Shown here piece after piece: positions 50,831 to 60,182 of a stretch of DNA of 64,000 bases. A model generated the notes under the pieces. The model made no database searches. It saw only the letters and a program-made list of their open reading frames with translations, and was not told where the DNA came from. The translations under genes were made by a program, and so were the position numbers. This DNA comes from Enterobacter cancerogenus (lineage in GTDB: Bacteria > Pseudomonadota > Gammaproteobacteria > Enterobacterales > Enterobacteriaceae). Location of the stretch: positions 2,480,001-2,544,000 of the forward strand of contig NZ_CP077290.1 of NCBI RefSeq assembly GCF_019047785.1, in the 5' to 3' direction. Within the stretch, counting starts at the first letter, position 1, and every line of letters starts with the position of its first letter.

Positions 50831-52375
50831 ATGTCGGTTTCTAAAAAACCTATGGTACTGGTAATTCTGGATGGCTATGGCTATCGCGAGGAGAGCCAGG
50901 ATAACGCCATTTTCAACGCCAAAACCCCGGTCATGGATGCGCTGTGGGCAAAACGTCCCCATACCCTGATTGATGCATCAGGCCTGGAAGTGGGTCTGCC
51001 GGATCGCCAGATGGGTAACTCCGAAGTTGGACACGTCAACCTGGGCGCTGGCCGTATCGTTTACCAGGACCTGACCCGCCTGGATGTTGAAATCAAAGAA
51101 CGCACCTTCTTTGCCAACCCAACGCTGACGGGTGCCGTGGATAAAGCCGTCGCGTCAGGCAAAGCCGTTCACATCATGGGTCTGCTCTCTGCGGGCGGCG
51201 TTCACAGCCACGAAGACCACATCATGGCGATGGTTGAACTGGCAGCCGAGCGCGGCGCGGAAAAAATCTATCTGCACGCTTTCCTCGACGGCCGCGACAC
51301 CCCGCCTCGCAGCGCGAAAGGCTCGCTGGAAGCGTTTGAAGCGAAATTCGCTGCGCTGGGTAAAGGCCGCGTAGCTTCCCTTATTGGCCGTTACTACGCC
51401 ATGGACCGCGACAACCGCTGGGATCGCGTTGAGCAAGCCTATGACCTGATGACCCTGGCGAAAGGTGAATTCCAGTTCGCTACCGCGGTTGAAGGCCTGG
51501 AAGCGGCTTACGCGCGTGATGAAAACGACGAGTTCGTGAAAGCAACCGTGATCCGCGCTGAAGGCCAGGCCGATGCGGCCATGGAAGACGGCGATGCGCT
51601 GATCTTCATGAACTTCCGTGCTGACCGCGCGCGCGAAATCACCCGTGCGTTTGTGAATAGCGATTTCGACGGTTTCGCCCGTAAGAAAGTGGTGACTCTC
51701 GATTTCATCCAGTTGACCGAATACGCTGCCGACATCAAGGCTCCTTGCGCCTATCCACCGGCATCGCTGGCGAACACCTTCGGTGAATGGATGGCGAAAA
51801 ACGACAAGACGCAGCTGCGTATCTCCGAAACCGAGAAATATGCTCACGTCACCTTCTTCTTTAACGGCGGTGTCGAAGAGCCGTTTAAAGGCGAAGAGCG
51901 TATTCTGATTAACTCACCAAAAGTCGCGACCTACGATCTGCAGCCAGAAATGAGCTCTGCCGAGCTGACTGAAAAGCTGGTAGCGGCCATCGAAAGCGGC
52001 AAGTACGACACCATCATCTGTAACTACCCGAATGGCGATATGGTGGGTCACACCGGCGTGATGGACGCGGCGGTTAAAGCGGTTGAAGCGCTGGACCACT
52101 GCGTTGAGCAGGTGGCGAAAGCCGTTGAATCCGTTGGCGGCCAGCTGCTGATCACCGCCGACCACGGTAACGCAGAGCAGATGCGCGATCCGGCGACCGG
52201 CCAGGCGCACACTGCCCACACCAACCTGCCGGTTCCATTGATTTATGTTGGTGATAAATCAGTGAAAGCAGTGGAAGGCGGTAAGCTTTCCGACATCGCG
52301 CCAACCATGTTGACGCTGATGGGCATGCCGATCCCTGAAGAGATGACTGGTAAGCCGCTGTTCATCGTGGAATAA
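50831..52375 (+). CDS. gpmI: 2,3-bisphosphoglycerate-independent phosphoglycerate mutase
   Basis: Manganese-dependent interconversion of 3- and 2-phosphoglycerate in glycolysis. 514 residues as in E. coli GpmM. Alkaline-phosphatase-like fold with phosphoserine nucleophile Ser64 ([16 protein letters not shown]) and metal motifs VILDGYG and [11 protein letters not shown]. Divergent from yibN over 247 bp; followed by a probable terminator that runs into the envC start region. Confidence 0.97.
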   Translation: MSVSKKPMVLVILDGYGYREESQDNAIFNAKTPVMDALWAKRPHTLIDASGLEVGLPDRQMGNSEVGHVNLGAGRIVYQDLTRLDVEIKERTFFANPTLTGAVDKAVASGKAVHIMGLLSAGGVHSHEDHIMAMVELAAERGAEKIYLHAFLDGRDTPPRSAKGSLEAFEAKFAALGKGRVASLIGRYYAMDRDNRWDRVEQAYDLMTLAKGEFQFATAVEGLEAAYARDENDEFVKATVIRAEGQADAAMEDGDALIFMNFRADRAREITRAFVNSDFDGFARKKVVTLDFIQLTEYAADIKAPCAYPPASLANTFGEWMAKNDKTQLRISETEKYAHVTFFFNGGVEEPFKGEERILINSPKVATYDLQPEMSSAELTEKLVAAIESGKYDTIICNYPNGDMVGHTGVMDAAVKAVEALDHCVEQVAKAVESVGGQLLITADHGNAEQMRDPATGQAHTAHTNLPVPLIYVGDKSVKAVEGGKLSDIAPTMLTLMGMPIPEEMTGKPLFIVE

Positions 52376-52406
52376 TCGCTCCCCATGAGGGGAAAGGCGA
52401 TTTTTT
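52376..52406 (+). terminator. Probable terminator of gpmI, overlapping the envC 5' end
   Basis: TCGC(T)CCCC (52376-52384) folds with GGGG(AAAG)GCGA (52389-52400) around the loop ATGA, then six T. The stem has an uneven internal loop, so efficiency may be partial, letting some transcription continue into envC. Confidence 0.62.
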
Positions 52407-53668
52407 CAATCACATGGGTCGTGAAGCCGCTTCGGCTATCAGTCAGACCTCTGCTTTACGCCAGCGCGCTCAGCGCTGGCGTATTGCTGTGCGCCACGTC
52501 CGCCCACGCGGATGACCGCGACCAGCTCAAATCTATTCAGGCCGATATCGCCGCCAAAGAGCGCGCGGTACGCCAGCAGCAACAGCAACGCGCCGCTTTA
52601 CTTGCCCAGCTTAAGAAGCAGGAAGAGGCTATCTCCGCCGCCGCACGTAAGCTACGTGAAACCCAGAACACGCTCGCCCAGTTGAATAAGCAGATCGACG
52701 AAATGAACGCGTCGATTGCGCGACTGGAGCGCCAGCGCGACGCGCAGGAGCGCACGCTTGCGGCTCAGCTTGATGCGGCCTTCCGTCAGGGTGAACACAC
52801 CGGCCTTCAGCTGATCCTCAGCGGTGAAGAGAGCCAGCGCGGCCAGCGTTTACAGGCTTACTTCGGCTATTTAAACCAGGCCCGTCAGGAGACCATCGCC
52901 CAGCTTAAGCAGACGCGCGAAGAGGTCACCAGCCAGAAAGCCGAGCTGGAAGAGAAGCAAAGCCAGCAGCAGACGCTGCTTTACGAACAGCAGGCCCAGC
53001 AGGCGAAGCTGGAGCAGGCGCGCAACGAGCGTAAGAAAACCCTGTCCGGGCTTGAGTCCTCCATTCAGCAAGGCCAAAGCCAGCTGAGCGAAATGCGTGC
53101 CAACGAATCCAAACTGCGCAACAGCATCGCCCGCGCCGAAGCGGCCGCCAAAGCGCGCGCCGAGAAAGAGGCGCGTGAAGCCCAGGTCGTGCGCAACAAA
53201 CAGCAAGAAGCCTCGCGTAAAGGCACTACCTACAAACCCACTGAAAACGAACGCTCCCTGATGTCTCGCACCGGTGGGCTTGGCTCCCCGCGCGGGCAGG
53301 CCTACTGGCCGGTACGCGGGACTCTCCTCCATCGTTATGGCGAACAGCTGCAGGGTGAGCTACGTTGGAAAGGGATCGTTATCGGTGCGTCTGAGGGTAG
53401 CGAAGTGAAAGCCATCGCCGATGGCCGCGTGATCCTGGCCGACTGGCTGCAGGGTTACGGGCTGGTGGTCGTGGTGGAGCACGGTAAAGGCGACATGAGC
53501 CTGTACGGCTACAACCAGAGCGCGCTGGTCAGCGTCGGCACTCAGGTGCGCGCCGGTCAACCCATCGCCCTTGTGGGCAGCAGTGGCGGTCAGGGCCGCC
53601 CGTCACTCTATTTCGAAATTCGTCGCCAGGGTCAGGCGGTCAATCCACAGCCGTGGTTGGGAAGATAA
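52385..53668 (+). CDS. envC: Murein hydrolase activator EnvC (start uncertain)
   Basis: Periplasmic activator of amidases AmiA/AmiB, recruited by FtsEX to split the septum. A signal peptide ends in LCATSAHA, a long coiled coil covers roughly 45-280 (QLKSIQADIAAKERAVRQ..., LRETQNTLAQLNKQIDEMN), and the C-terminal LytM (M23) domain is degenerate and non-catalytic as in E. coli. The only upstream in-frame ATG (52385) lies in the loop of the gpmI terminator. The codon matching the E. coli start is ATC (52409), and a GTG follows at 52421. The true start needs experiment. Confidence 0.93.
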   Translation: MRGKAIFSITWVVKPLRLSVRPLLYASALSAGVLLCATSAHADDRDQLKSIQADIAAKERAVRQQQQQRAALLAQLKKQEEAISAAARKLRETQNTLAQLNKQIDEMNASIARLERQRDAQERTLAAQLDAAFRQGEHTGLQLILSGEESQRGQRLQAYFGYLNQARQETIAQLKQTREEVTSQKAELEEKQSQQQTLLYEQQAQQAKLEQARNERKKTLSGLESSIQQGQSQLSEMRANESKLRNSIARAEAAAKARAEKEAREAQVVRNKQQEASRKGTTYKPTENERSLMSRTGGLGSPRGQAYWPVRGTLLHRYGEQLQGELRWKGIVIGASEGSEVKAIADGRVILADWLQGYGLVVVVEHGKGDMSLYGYNQSALVSVGTQVRAGQPIALVGSSGGQGRPSLYFEIRRQGQAVNPQPWLGR

Positions 53669-53671
53669 GTT

Positions 53672-54619
53672 TTGCTTCAATTTCGTCGATTGATTCTCTC
53701 CGTCGCCAGCGCACTGGCGCTGGCTGCACCGGTATATGCAGGCAAACTCGCCATCGTGATTGATGACTTCGGTTATCGTCCACACTACGAAAACCAGGTG
53801 CTGGCGATGCCGTCAGCCATCTCTGTTGCCGTCCTCCCCAATGCGCCACACGCGCGGGAGATGGCAACCAAAGCCCATAATAGCGGCCATCAGGTGTTGA
53901 TCCACCTGCCCATGGCCCCGCTCAGCAAGCAGCCGCTGGAAAAAGACACCTTACGCCCCGAGATGAGCAGCGATGAGATCGATCGCATCATCCGCGACGC
54001 CTACAACAAAGTGCCGTATGCGGTGGGGCTGAACAACCATATGGGCAGCGCGATGACCTCCAGCCTGTACGGTATGCTGAAGGTTATGCAGTCGCTTGAG
54101 CGCTACAATCTCTATTTCCTCGACAGCATGACCATTGGCAACAGTCAGGCCATGCGCGCCGCGCAGGGAACGGGCGTGAAGGTGATTAAGCGCAAGGTGT
54201 TCCTGGACGATACCCAGAACGAAGCGGACATCCGCGTACAGTTTAACCGGGCGGTGCAACTGGCCCGCCGGAATGGCTCGGCAATCGCCATTGGCCACCC
54301 GCATCCGTCCACGGTGCGCGTTTTGCAGCAAATGTTGCCGACGCTGCCTGCCGATATCACCCTGGTGCGCCCGAGCGATCTGCTCAATGAGCCGCAGGTC
54401 GATACGTCCACACCTAACGGCGGACAACAAACCGCCCCTGCGCCGCGAAATCCGTTCCGCGGCGTGAAAAGCTGTGCGCCGAAAAAACCGCTTGAGCCGG
54501 TCAATGCGACCCGCTTCTTTGCGGTCATCGGGGAAAGCGTAAGCCAAAGCACGCTGGTGAAATATGTTCAGCACCAGTGGCAGGGCTGGAGTAGTAACAC
54601 TTCAGTGACAGGCAATTAA
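53672..54619 (+). CDS. yibQ: Divergent polysaccharide deacetylase-family protein YibQ
   Basis: Secreted protein of the DUF610/polysaccharide-deacetylase-like superfamily (NodB-type barrel), 315 residues. Starts with TTG three bases after the envC stop, with GGGAAG inside envC as ribosome site. Signal peptide residues 1-23 (ending APVYA). Conserved segments are IVIDDFGYRPHYENQVLAMP, HLPMAPLS, NNHMGSAMTS, FLDSMT and AIGHPHPSTVR. It probably acts on a periplasmic glycan. The Pro/Thr-rich C-terminal third is variable. Confidence 0.92.
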   Translation: MLQFRRLILSVASALALAAPVYAGKLAIVIDDFGYRPHYENQVLAMPSAISVAVLPNAPHAREMATKAHNSGHQVLIHLPMAPLSKQPLEKDTLRPEMSSDEIDRIIRDAYNKVPYAVGLNNHMGSAMTSSLYGMLKVMQSLERYNLYFLDSMTIGNSQAMRAAQGTGVKVIKRKVFLDDTQNEADIRVQFNRAVQLARRNGSAIAIGHPHPSTVRVLQQMLPTLPADITLVRPSDLLNEPQVDTSTPNGGQQTAPAPRNPFRGVKSCAPKKPLEPVNATRFFAVIGESVSQSTLVKYVQHQWQGWSSNTSVTGN

Positions 54620-54628
54620 GGTAGAAAG

Positions 54629-55834
54629 ATGCCGCAAAAATATAAAATCCTGCTCCTTGATACCGGTAAAGAATGGGGCGGAGGCACCAACAGTATGCTC
54701 GAACTGTTAAAGCGTATCGATCGCGATAAGTTCGACATTACCTGTTGTTTTTACAGCGACTACAGCCGGGCCGAAGGCCAGACGATTGGGCAGGTACTGA
54801 AGGGTATCGATATTCCCCTGATCGTCATCCCTCAGCACAAACAGCCCGTCTGGGCGAAGGTGGCGAAAGAGCTGGGCCGTAGCCTGCTGTTTTTCTCGCG
54901 CAGCGCCCGGGTGGCGTTTACGCGCCGCATTGATACGCTGTGGCGTATTCAGCCTAACGTTCGCCGCATTGAGGCTCTCTTCAGGGAAGGGGGGTTTGAT
55001 ACGCTGTACATGAACAATCAGCCCGGCTCCAATGAAGAGGGATATCTGGCGGGCGCCAGACTGCAGGCGCGCGTCATTCAGCACTGCCGTATTGAACCCG
55101 TGCTGACCCCGCCTCTGGTTAAGCTGGTGAATGCCCATGCCGATAAAATTATCGCCGTCTCGCATGGCGTCGAGCGCGTTTTGCTGGAGCATGGCGTTCG
55201 CCCTGAGCTTTGTACAACCGTCAATAACGCGATCGATATCCACCAGCCCTTGCCCGACCGCCTTGCCATGCGCCATCGCCTGCACCTGGAAGATGACACC
55301 TTTGTGTTTGGCAGCATAGGGTCGCTGATCCCGCGTAAAGCGAATCACCATACGCTGGAAGCGCTGGCGACCTTTAGCCGCAAGCATCCTGAGGCGAAAT
55401 GGAAGATGGTGCTGGTTGGCGAAGGCGCTGAGCGCCGCGCGCTTGCCGCACAGGCCAGCGAACTGGGTATTGAACGCAACGTGATTTTCACCGGTTTTCA
55501 GAACACGCCATTTGATTACCTCGCCACGTTTGACGCCTTTATTTTGGCCTCGAAGAGCGAAGGATTACCGCGCGTGGTACTTGAAGCCATGCTGCTCAAG
55601 ATCCCGGTGATTGGCTCGCAGGTGACGGGGACGGCTGAACTGATTGACCACGGGTCGACAGGTTTGCTGTTCCCCTGGAGTGATGTTTCGCTGCTTGCTG
55701 AACATCTGGACAATATCTGGCACGATGCTGGCCTGCGCGCCCGGCTGGCTGCGGCTGCGCATGAGAACGTTTGCCAGGCCTATGCAATCGAACGCTATGT
55801 TAACGGTGTCGAAGCCGTCCTTGGTGCGCAATAA
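54629..55834 (+). CDS. GT4-type (GT-B) glycosyltransferase
   Basis: 401-residue cytosolic glycosyltransferase with no membrane segment. The N-terminal Rossmann half includes the glycine-rich acceptor loop LDTGKEWGGGTNSMLELLKRI. The C-terminal donor half carries FGSIGSLIPRKANHHTLEALA, VLVGEGAERRAL and the E-x7-E motif Glu311/Glu319 (SKSEGLPRVVLEAMLLKIPVIG), typical of retaining GT4 enzymes. It takes the position of E. coli waaH (yibD) but is unrelated to that GT2 enzyme. Probable LPS-core or other surface glycan enzyme; sugar unknown. Pairs with the next gene 9 bp away. Confidence 0.85.
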   Translation: MPQKYKILLLDTGKEWGGGTNSMLELLKRIDRDKFDITCCFYSDYSRAEGQTIGQVLKGIDIPLIVIPQHKQPVWAKVAKELGRSLLFFSRSARVAFTRRIDTLWRIQPNVRRIEALFREGGFDTLYMNNQPGSNEEGYLAGARLQARVIQHCRIEPVLTPPLVKLVNAHADKIIAVSHGVERVLLEHGVRPELCTTVNNAIDIHQPLPDRLAMRHRLHLEDDTFVFGSIGSLIPRKANHHTLEALATFSRKHPEAKWKMVLVGEGAERRALAAQASELGIERNVIFTGFQNTPFDYLATFDAFILASKSEGLPRVVLEAMLLKIPVIGSQVTGTAELIDHGSTGLLFPWSDVSLLAEHLDNIWHDAGLRARLAAAAHENVCQAYAIERYVNGVEAVLGAQ

Positions 55835-55843
55835 CCCAACGAG

Positions 55844-56764
55844 ATGAACATGTTTAAATTCCTGAATGCTCGCTACCGCCATATCACCGGGCGACACAAC
55901 ATTCCCTACGCCTCCCTGCCTGTCAGCAGCAGTCATGTTACGGTGGATTCCATCGTGATCCCCTGCACCGGCGCAGATTTTGTTGAAGAGGCGTTACTGT
56001 CGGCCACCTTCGCCGAGCGTTATGCCACTGGCGTTAGCGAGATCGTTATCGTTAGCGATCAGCCAGAGTCCGCTTTTGGCGAACTGCCGCCAAAAACACG
56101 CGTTGTTACGCTCACGCTTCCCGTGCGCGAAGCGCATTATCGCTACAAGCAAATCTATCTTAGCCGTCTGGTGAAGCTTAACGCCCCGCTGCAGGCGCGC
56201 GGTGAAGGCGTGTTAATGATCGACTCCGATCTTAATCTGCTTAAGATGCCTGAGATCAGCATGGCCGACATGCATATCTACTCCAGCTTCCGTCAGGGCA
56301 AGATGATCGCCAAACTCAACGGCGCACCCGCGGAGAAAGTACCGGCGTATTACAAAGAGACGGTGCGCCCGTATCTGGTCGATCACGTTAACGGCGCCTT
56401 CCTTGCCGCCACCAAAAAGACCTGGCGACGCATCTGCCCGCTGTGGTTGACGCTGTTCCAGGATACCTGGGAGCTGATGGATGATACGCAGCCGCCGACC
56501 GATCAGCTGCCGCTCGCCGCGCTGCTGGACATGCTGGATGTGAAAACGGTCAATCTGGGTGACTGGATGAACTGGCCGGTCTCCAAGAAGATCGGCGGGC
56601 AGGAAGCCGTTGTGCCAAAAGAGGTGATTGGCGCGCACGGTGGTTTCCCTCTCTCCGAATGGCAGAAGTATCTTGAATCGCCGGATAACAAACTGCTGTT
56701 CAAAGGCCAGGATTACACCCGCAAGGTGCGCTACCTGACGGACGAAGAGAAAAAGAAACAGTAA
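55844..56764 (+). CDS. Putative GT-A-like glycosyltransferase, unassigned
   Basis: 306-residue soluble protein I cannot place in a named family. A GT-A-type layout is suggested by DSIVIPCTGADFVEEALLSAT near the N-terminus and a D-x-D metal motif in GVLMIDSDLNLLKM, followed by HVNGAFLAATKKTW and PPTDQLPLAALLDM. Those features are what nucleotide-sugar transferases of GT8-like type use. No signal peptide; a basic, Lys-rich C-terminus (DEEKKKQ) could contact the membrane. Probably co-transcribed with the GT4 gene and closed by a bidirectional terminator. Start may be at 55844 or two codons later. Confidence 0.7.
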   Translation: MNMFKFLNARYRHITGRHNIPYASLPVSSSHVTVDSIVIPCTGADFVEEALLSATFAERYATGVSEIVIVSDQPESAFGELPPKTRVVTLTLPVREAHYRYKQIYLSRLVKLNAPLQARGEGVLMIDSDLNLLKMPEISMADMHIYSSFRQGKMIAKLNGAPAEKVPAYYKETVRPYLVDHVNGAFLAATKKTWRRICPLWLTLFQDTWELMDDTQPPTDQLPLAALLDMLDVKTVNLGDWMNWPVSKKIGGQEAVVPKEVIGAHGGFPLSEWQKYLESPDNKLLFKGQDYTRKVRYLTDEEKKKQ

Positions 56765-56788
56765 AAAAGGGGCCTGAGGCCCCTTTTC
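56763..56788. terminator. Bidirectional terminator between glycosyltransferase gene and tdh
   Basis: AAGGGGCC (56767-56774) pairs with GGCCCCTT (56778-56785) with a TGA loop. The stem is flanked by an A-run and a T-run, so it serves both convergent genes. Confidence 0.9.
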
Positions 56789-56790
56789 TC

Positions 56791-57819
56791 TTACTTATCC
56801 CAGCTCAGGATGACTTTACCGGACTGGCCGGAACGCATCGCGTCAAAGCCTTTCTGGAACTCATCAACAGAGAAGTGATGGGTGATAATCGGGGTCAGAT
56901 CCAGTCCAGACTGGATCAGCGCCGCCATCTTGTACCAGGTTTCAAACATCTCACGGCCATAAATGCCTTTGATGAACAGCCCCTTGAAGATGACCTTGTT
57001 CCAGTCGATAGACATATCCGACGGTGGAATACCCAGCATCGCAATACGCCCGCCGTGGTTCATGGTATCGAGCATGGTGCGAAACGCCGGTGGCGCACCG
57101 GACATCTCCAGACCCACGTCAAAGCCTTCGGTCATGCCCAGCTCGGCCATCACGTCGTTCAGGTTCTCCTTAGAGACATCCACCGCGCGGGTGACGCCCA
57201 TTTTACGCGCCAGCGACAAGCGATACTCATTCACGTCGGTGATCACAACGTTGCGTGCACCCACGTGTTTTGCCACCGCCGCCGCCATAATCCCGATCGG
57301 GCCAGCGCCGGATACCAGCACGTCCTCACCTACCAGGTCAAACGAGAGCGCCGTATGCACCGCGTTGCCGAACGGATCGAAGATGGAGGCCAGATCGTCA
57401 GAGATGTTGTCCGGGATTTTGAACGCGTTAAACGCCGGGATCACCAGGTATTCTGCAAAACAGCCGGGACGGTTGACGCCCACGCCCACAGTGTTGCGGC
57501 ACAGGTGCGTGCGTCCACCGCGGCAGTTACGGCAGTGACCACAGGTGATATGACCTTCGCCAGAGACGCGATCGCCAATTTTGAAGCCTTTAACTTCCTG
57601 GCCGATACCGACCACTTCACCAACGTATTCGTGCCCGACAACCATCGGGACAGGAATGGTATTCTGCGACCACTGATCCCAGTTGTAGATGTGAACGTCC
57701 GTACCGCAGATGGCGGTTTTACGAATTTTGATCAGCAGATCGTTATGACCGACTTCCGGCTCCGGCACGTCGGTCATCCAAATCCCTTCTTCCGCTTTCA
57801 GTTTGGATAACGCTTTCAT
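56791..57819 (-). CDS. tdh: L-threonine 3-dehydrogenase
   Basis: Zinc- and NAD-dependent oxidation of L-threonine to 2-amino-3-ketobutyrate. 342 residues from the ATG complementary to 57817-57819; a GTG one codon upstream is ignored. Medium-chain dehydrogenase with catalytic-zinc region [11 protein letters not shown] and GHEYVGEV, a structural zinc cluster [15 protein letters not shown], and Rossmann [18 protein letters not shown]. One residue (Lys) longer than E. coli at the C-terminus. Second gene of kbl-tdh, 9 bp after kbl. Confidence 0.97.
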   Translation of the reverse strand: MKALSKLKAEEGIWMTDVPEPEVGHNDLLIKIRKTAICGTDVHIYNWDQWSQNTIPVPMVVGHEYVGEVVGIGQEVKGFKIGDRVSGEGHITCGHCRNCRGGRTHLCRNTVGVGVNRPGCFAEYLVIPAFNAFKIPDNISDDLASIFDPFGNAVHTALSFDLVGEDVLVSGAGPIGIMAAAVAKHVGARNVVITDVNEYRLSLARKMGVTRAVDVSKENLNDVMAELGMTEGFDVGLEMSGAPPAFRTMLDTMNHGGRIAMLGIPPSDMSIDWNKVIFKGLFIKGIYGREMFETWYKMAALIQSGLDLTPIITHHFSVDEFQKGFDAMRSGQSGKVILSWDK

Positions 57820-57828
57820 CACACGTCC

Positions 57829-59025
57829 TCAGGCAATTACGCCCAGCTGTTTACCGATGCGGGTAAAGGCTTCTACCGCACGCTCAATTTGTTCAGGTGA
57901 ATGCGCCGCAGACATCTGGGTGCGGATACGCGCCTGACCTTTTGGCACCACCGGGAAGAAGAACCCGGTGACGTAAATCCCCTCTTTTTGCAGCTCGCGG
58001 GCAAAGTTCTGCGCCACAACCGCATCGCCCAGCATCACCGGGATGATCGCGTGGTCTGCACCGGCCAGGGTGAAACCTGCCGCACTCATTTTTTCACGGA
58101 ACAGACGGGCGTTGGACCACAGACGGTCGCGCAGCTCAGCGCCGGATTCCACCATCTCCAGCACCTTAATGGAGGCGGCGACAATCGCCGGGGCCAGGGA
58201 GTTGGAGAACAGATACGGGCGGGAGCGCTGGCGCAGCCACTCGACCACCTCTTTACGCGCAGCGGTATAGCCGCCGGACGCGCCGCCGAGCGCTTTGCCC
58301 AGCGTGCCGGTGATGATGTCCACGCGACCCATCACCTCACAGTATTCGTGCGAGCCACGGCCATTCTCACCCACGAAGCCGACGGCGTGAGAATCATCGA
58401 CCATCACCAGCGCGTCGTATTTGTCTGCCAGGTCGCACACGCCTTTCAGGTTGGCAATCACGCCGTCCATAGAGAACACGCCGTCGGTGGCAATCAGCAC
58501 ATGACGGGCACCGGCTTCACGCGCCTCTTTCAGGCGCGCTTCCAGCTCGGCCATGTCGTTGTTAGCGTAGCGGAAGCGCTTCGCTTTACACAGGCGCACA
58601 CCGTCGATGATGGAGGCGTGGTTCAGGGCGTCGGAGATAATCGCATCGTCTGCGCCAAGCAGCGTCTCGAACAGGCCACCGTTGGCGTCGAAGCAGGAGG
58701 AGTAGAGGATCGCATCTTCCATTCCGAGGAAGTTCGCCAGCTTTTTCTCAAGCTGCTTGTGGCTGTCCTGCGTGCCGCAGATGAAGCGCACGGAGGCCAT
58801 CCCAAAACCGTGGGTGTCCATGCCATTTTTGGCAGCAGCAATCAGCTCCGGGTGATTCGCCAGGCCTAAGTAGTTGTTCGCGCAAAAGTTGATCACGTGG
58901 CTGCCGTCGGCAACGGTGATGTCCGCCTGCTGCGCAGACGTGATAATACGTTCTTCTTTGAACAACCCTTCCGCACGTGCGGTGTCCAGGTCGCTGTTTA
59001 ACTGTTTGTAAAAATCACCACGCAT
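57829..59025 (-). CDS. kbl: Glycine C-acetyltransferase (2-amino-3-ketobutyrate CoA ligase)
   Basis: PLP enzyme that splits 2-amino-3-ketobutyrate with CoA to glycine and acetyl-CoA, partner of Tdh. 398 residues as in E. coli. Alpha-oxoamine synthase fold with the PLP lysine in [17 protein letters not shown] and the [15 protein letters not shown] motif. Divergent from hldD over about 215 bp. Confidence 0.97.
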   Translation of the reverse strand: MRGDFYKQLNSDLDTARAEGLFKEERIITSAQQADITVADGSHVINFCANNYLGLANHPELIAAAKNGMDTHGFGMASVRFICGTQDSHKQLEKKLANFLGMEDAILYSSCFDANGGLFETLLGADDAIISDALNHASIIDGVRLCKAKRFRYANNDMAELEARLKEAREAGARHVLIATDGVFSMDGVIANLKGVCDLADKYDALVMVDDSHAVGFVGENGRGSHEYCEVMGRVDIITGTLGKALGGASGGYTAARKEVVEWLRQRSRPYLFSNSLAPAIVAASIKVLEMVESGAELRDRLWSNARLFREKMSAAGFTLAGADHAIIPVMLGDAVVAQNFARELQKEGIYVTGFFFPVVPKGQARIRTQMSAAHSPEQIERAVEAFTRIGKQLGVIA

Positions 59026-59240
59026 TGCAATTCTCCAGACTCGGCAAATTTCGGCACATATTACCCAAACCTATACTTGATGACGAGATGACGCAGTATC
59101 TCTTGTCGTTTTTGCAGCATAAATCACGCGTAACCCTGCTGCACATCGGTGAATGGCTGAAGACAGGGCATTGTGATGATATGATAAGAACATTAGCGTC
59201 CGGGATTGTCCCCGGGCTCCACACTTCAAAGGTTACAGTT

Positions 59241-60173
59241 ATGATCATCGTTACCGGCGGCGCGGGCTTTATCGGCAGCAATATTATTAAGGCCCTCAAT
59301 GACAAAGGCATCACCGACATCCTGGTGGTGGACAACCTGAAAGACGGCACCAAGTTTGTGAACCTGGTGGATCTGAACATTGCTGACTACATGGATAAAG
59401 AAGATTTCCTTATCCAGATTATGGCAGGCGAAGAGTTAGGCGACATCGAAGCCATCTTCCACGAAGGCGCATGCTCCTCCACCACCGAGTGGGACGGCAA
59501 GTATATGATGGACAATAACTATCAGTACTCCAAAGAGCTGCTGCACTACTGCCTGGAGCGTGAAATCCCGTTCCTGTACGCATCATCTGCGGCTACCTAC
59601 GGCGGACGCACGTCAGACTTTATCGAATCCCGTGAATATGAGCAGCCGCTGAACGTCTACGGCTACTCCAAGTTCCTGTTCGATGAATATGTCCGTCAGA
59701 TCCTGCCAGAAGCGAACTCCCAGATTGTTGGCTTCCGCTACTTTAACGTCTACGGACCGCGCGAAGGCCACAAAGGCAGTATGGCGAGCGTCGCGTTCCA
59801 CCTGAATACCCAGTTGAACAACGGCGAAAGCCCGAAACTGTTTGAAGGCAGCGACGGCTTCAAGCGTGACTTCGTCTACGTGGGCGACGTCGCGGCCGTG
59901 AACCTGTGGTTCTGGGAAAACGGCGTATCCGGCATCTTCAACCTGGGCACGGGCCGCGCCGAATCCTTCCAGGCCGTGGCCGACGCCGCGCTGGCCTGGC
60001 ATAAGAAAGGCACCCTGGAGTACATTCCGTTCCCGGAAAAACTGAAAGGCCGCTATCAGGCATTCACCCAGGCCGATCTGACCAACCTGCGTGCTGCGGG
60101 CTACGATAAGCCGTTCAAGACCGTTGCCGAAGGCGTAACGGAGTATATGGCCTGGCTGAATCGCGACGCGTAA
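59241..60173 (+). CDS. hldD: ADP-L-glycero-D-manno-heptose 6-epimerase
   Basis: Makes the heptose donor for LPS inner core (RfaD/WaaD). The ATG at 59241 gives 310 residues as in E. coli. Long in-frame upstream extensions run through the promoter and into kbl, and are rejected. Short-chain dehydrogenase with GGAGFIGSN at residues 6-14 and the catalytic Tyr140-x3-Lys144 (VYGYSKF). First gene of hldD-waaF-waaC-GT9-GT2, with gaps of only 3-9 nt between all members. Confidence 0.96.
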   Translation: MIIVTGGAGFIGSNIIKALNDKGITDILVVDNLKDGTKFVNLVDLNIADYMDKEDFLIQIMAGEELGDIEAIFHEGACSSTTEWDGKYMMDNNYQYSKELLHYCLEREIPFLYASSAATYGGRTSDFIESREYEQPLNVYGYSKFLFDEYVRQILPEANSQIVGFRYFNVYGPREGHKGSMASVAFHLNTQLNNGESPKLFEGSDGFKRDFVYVGDVAAVNLWFWENGVSGIFNLGTGRAESFQAVADAALAWHKKGTLEYIPFPEKLKGRYQAFTQADLTNLRAAGYDKPFKTVAEGVTEYMAWLNRDA

Positions 60174-60182
60174 GAAGTAAGC

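Noticed and set aside
52414..52416. ATG considered as the envC start
   Set aside because: It is out of frame with EnvC (29 nt after the frame-setting ATG).
56875..57810. 311-codon plus-strand frame opposite tdh
   Set aside because: Shadow of tdh; His/Arg-rich without domains.
57817..57822. GTG codon one ahead of the tdh ATG (and the same at grxC, 50141-50143)
   Set aside because: The ATG gives the conserved N-terminus and length; the GTG only adds one residue.
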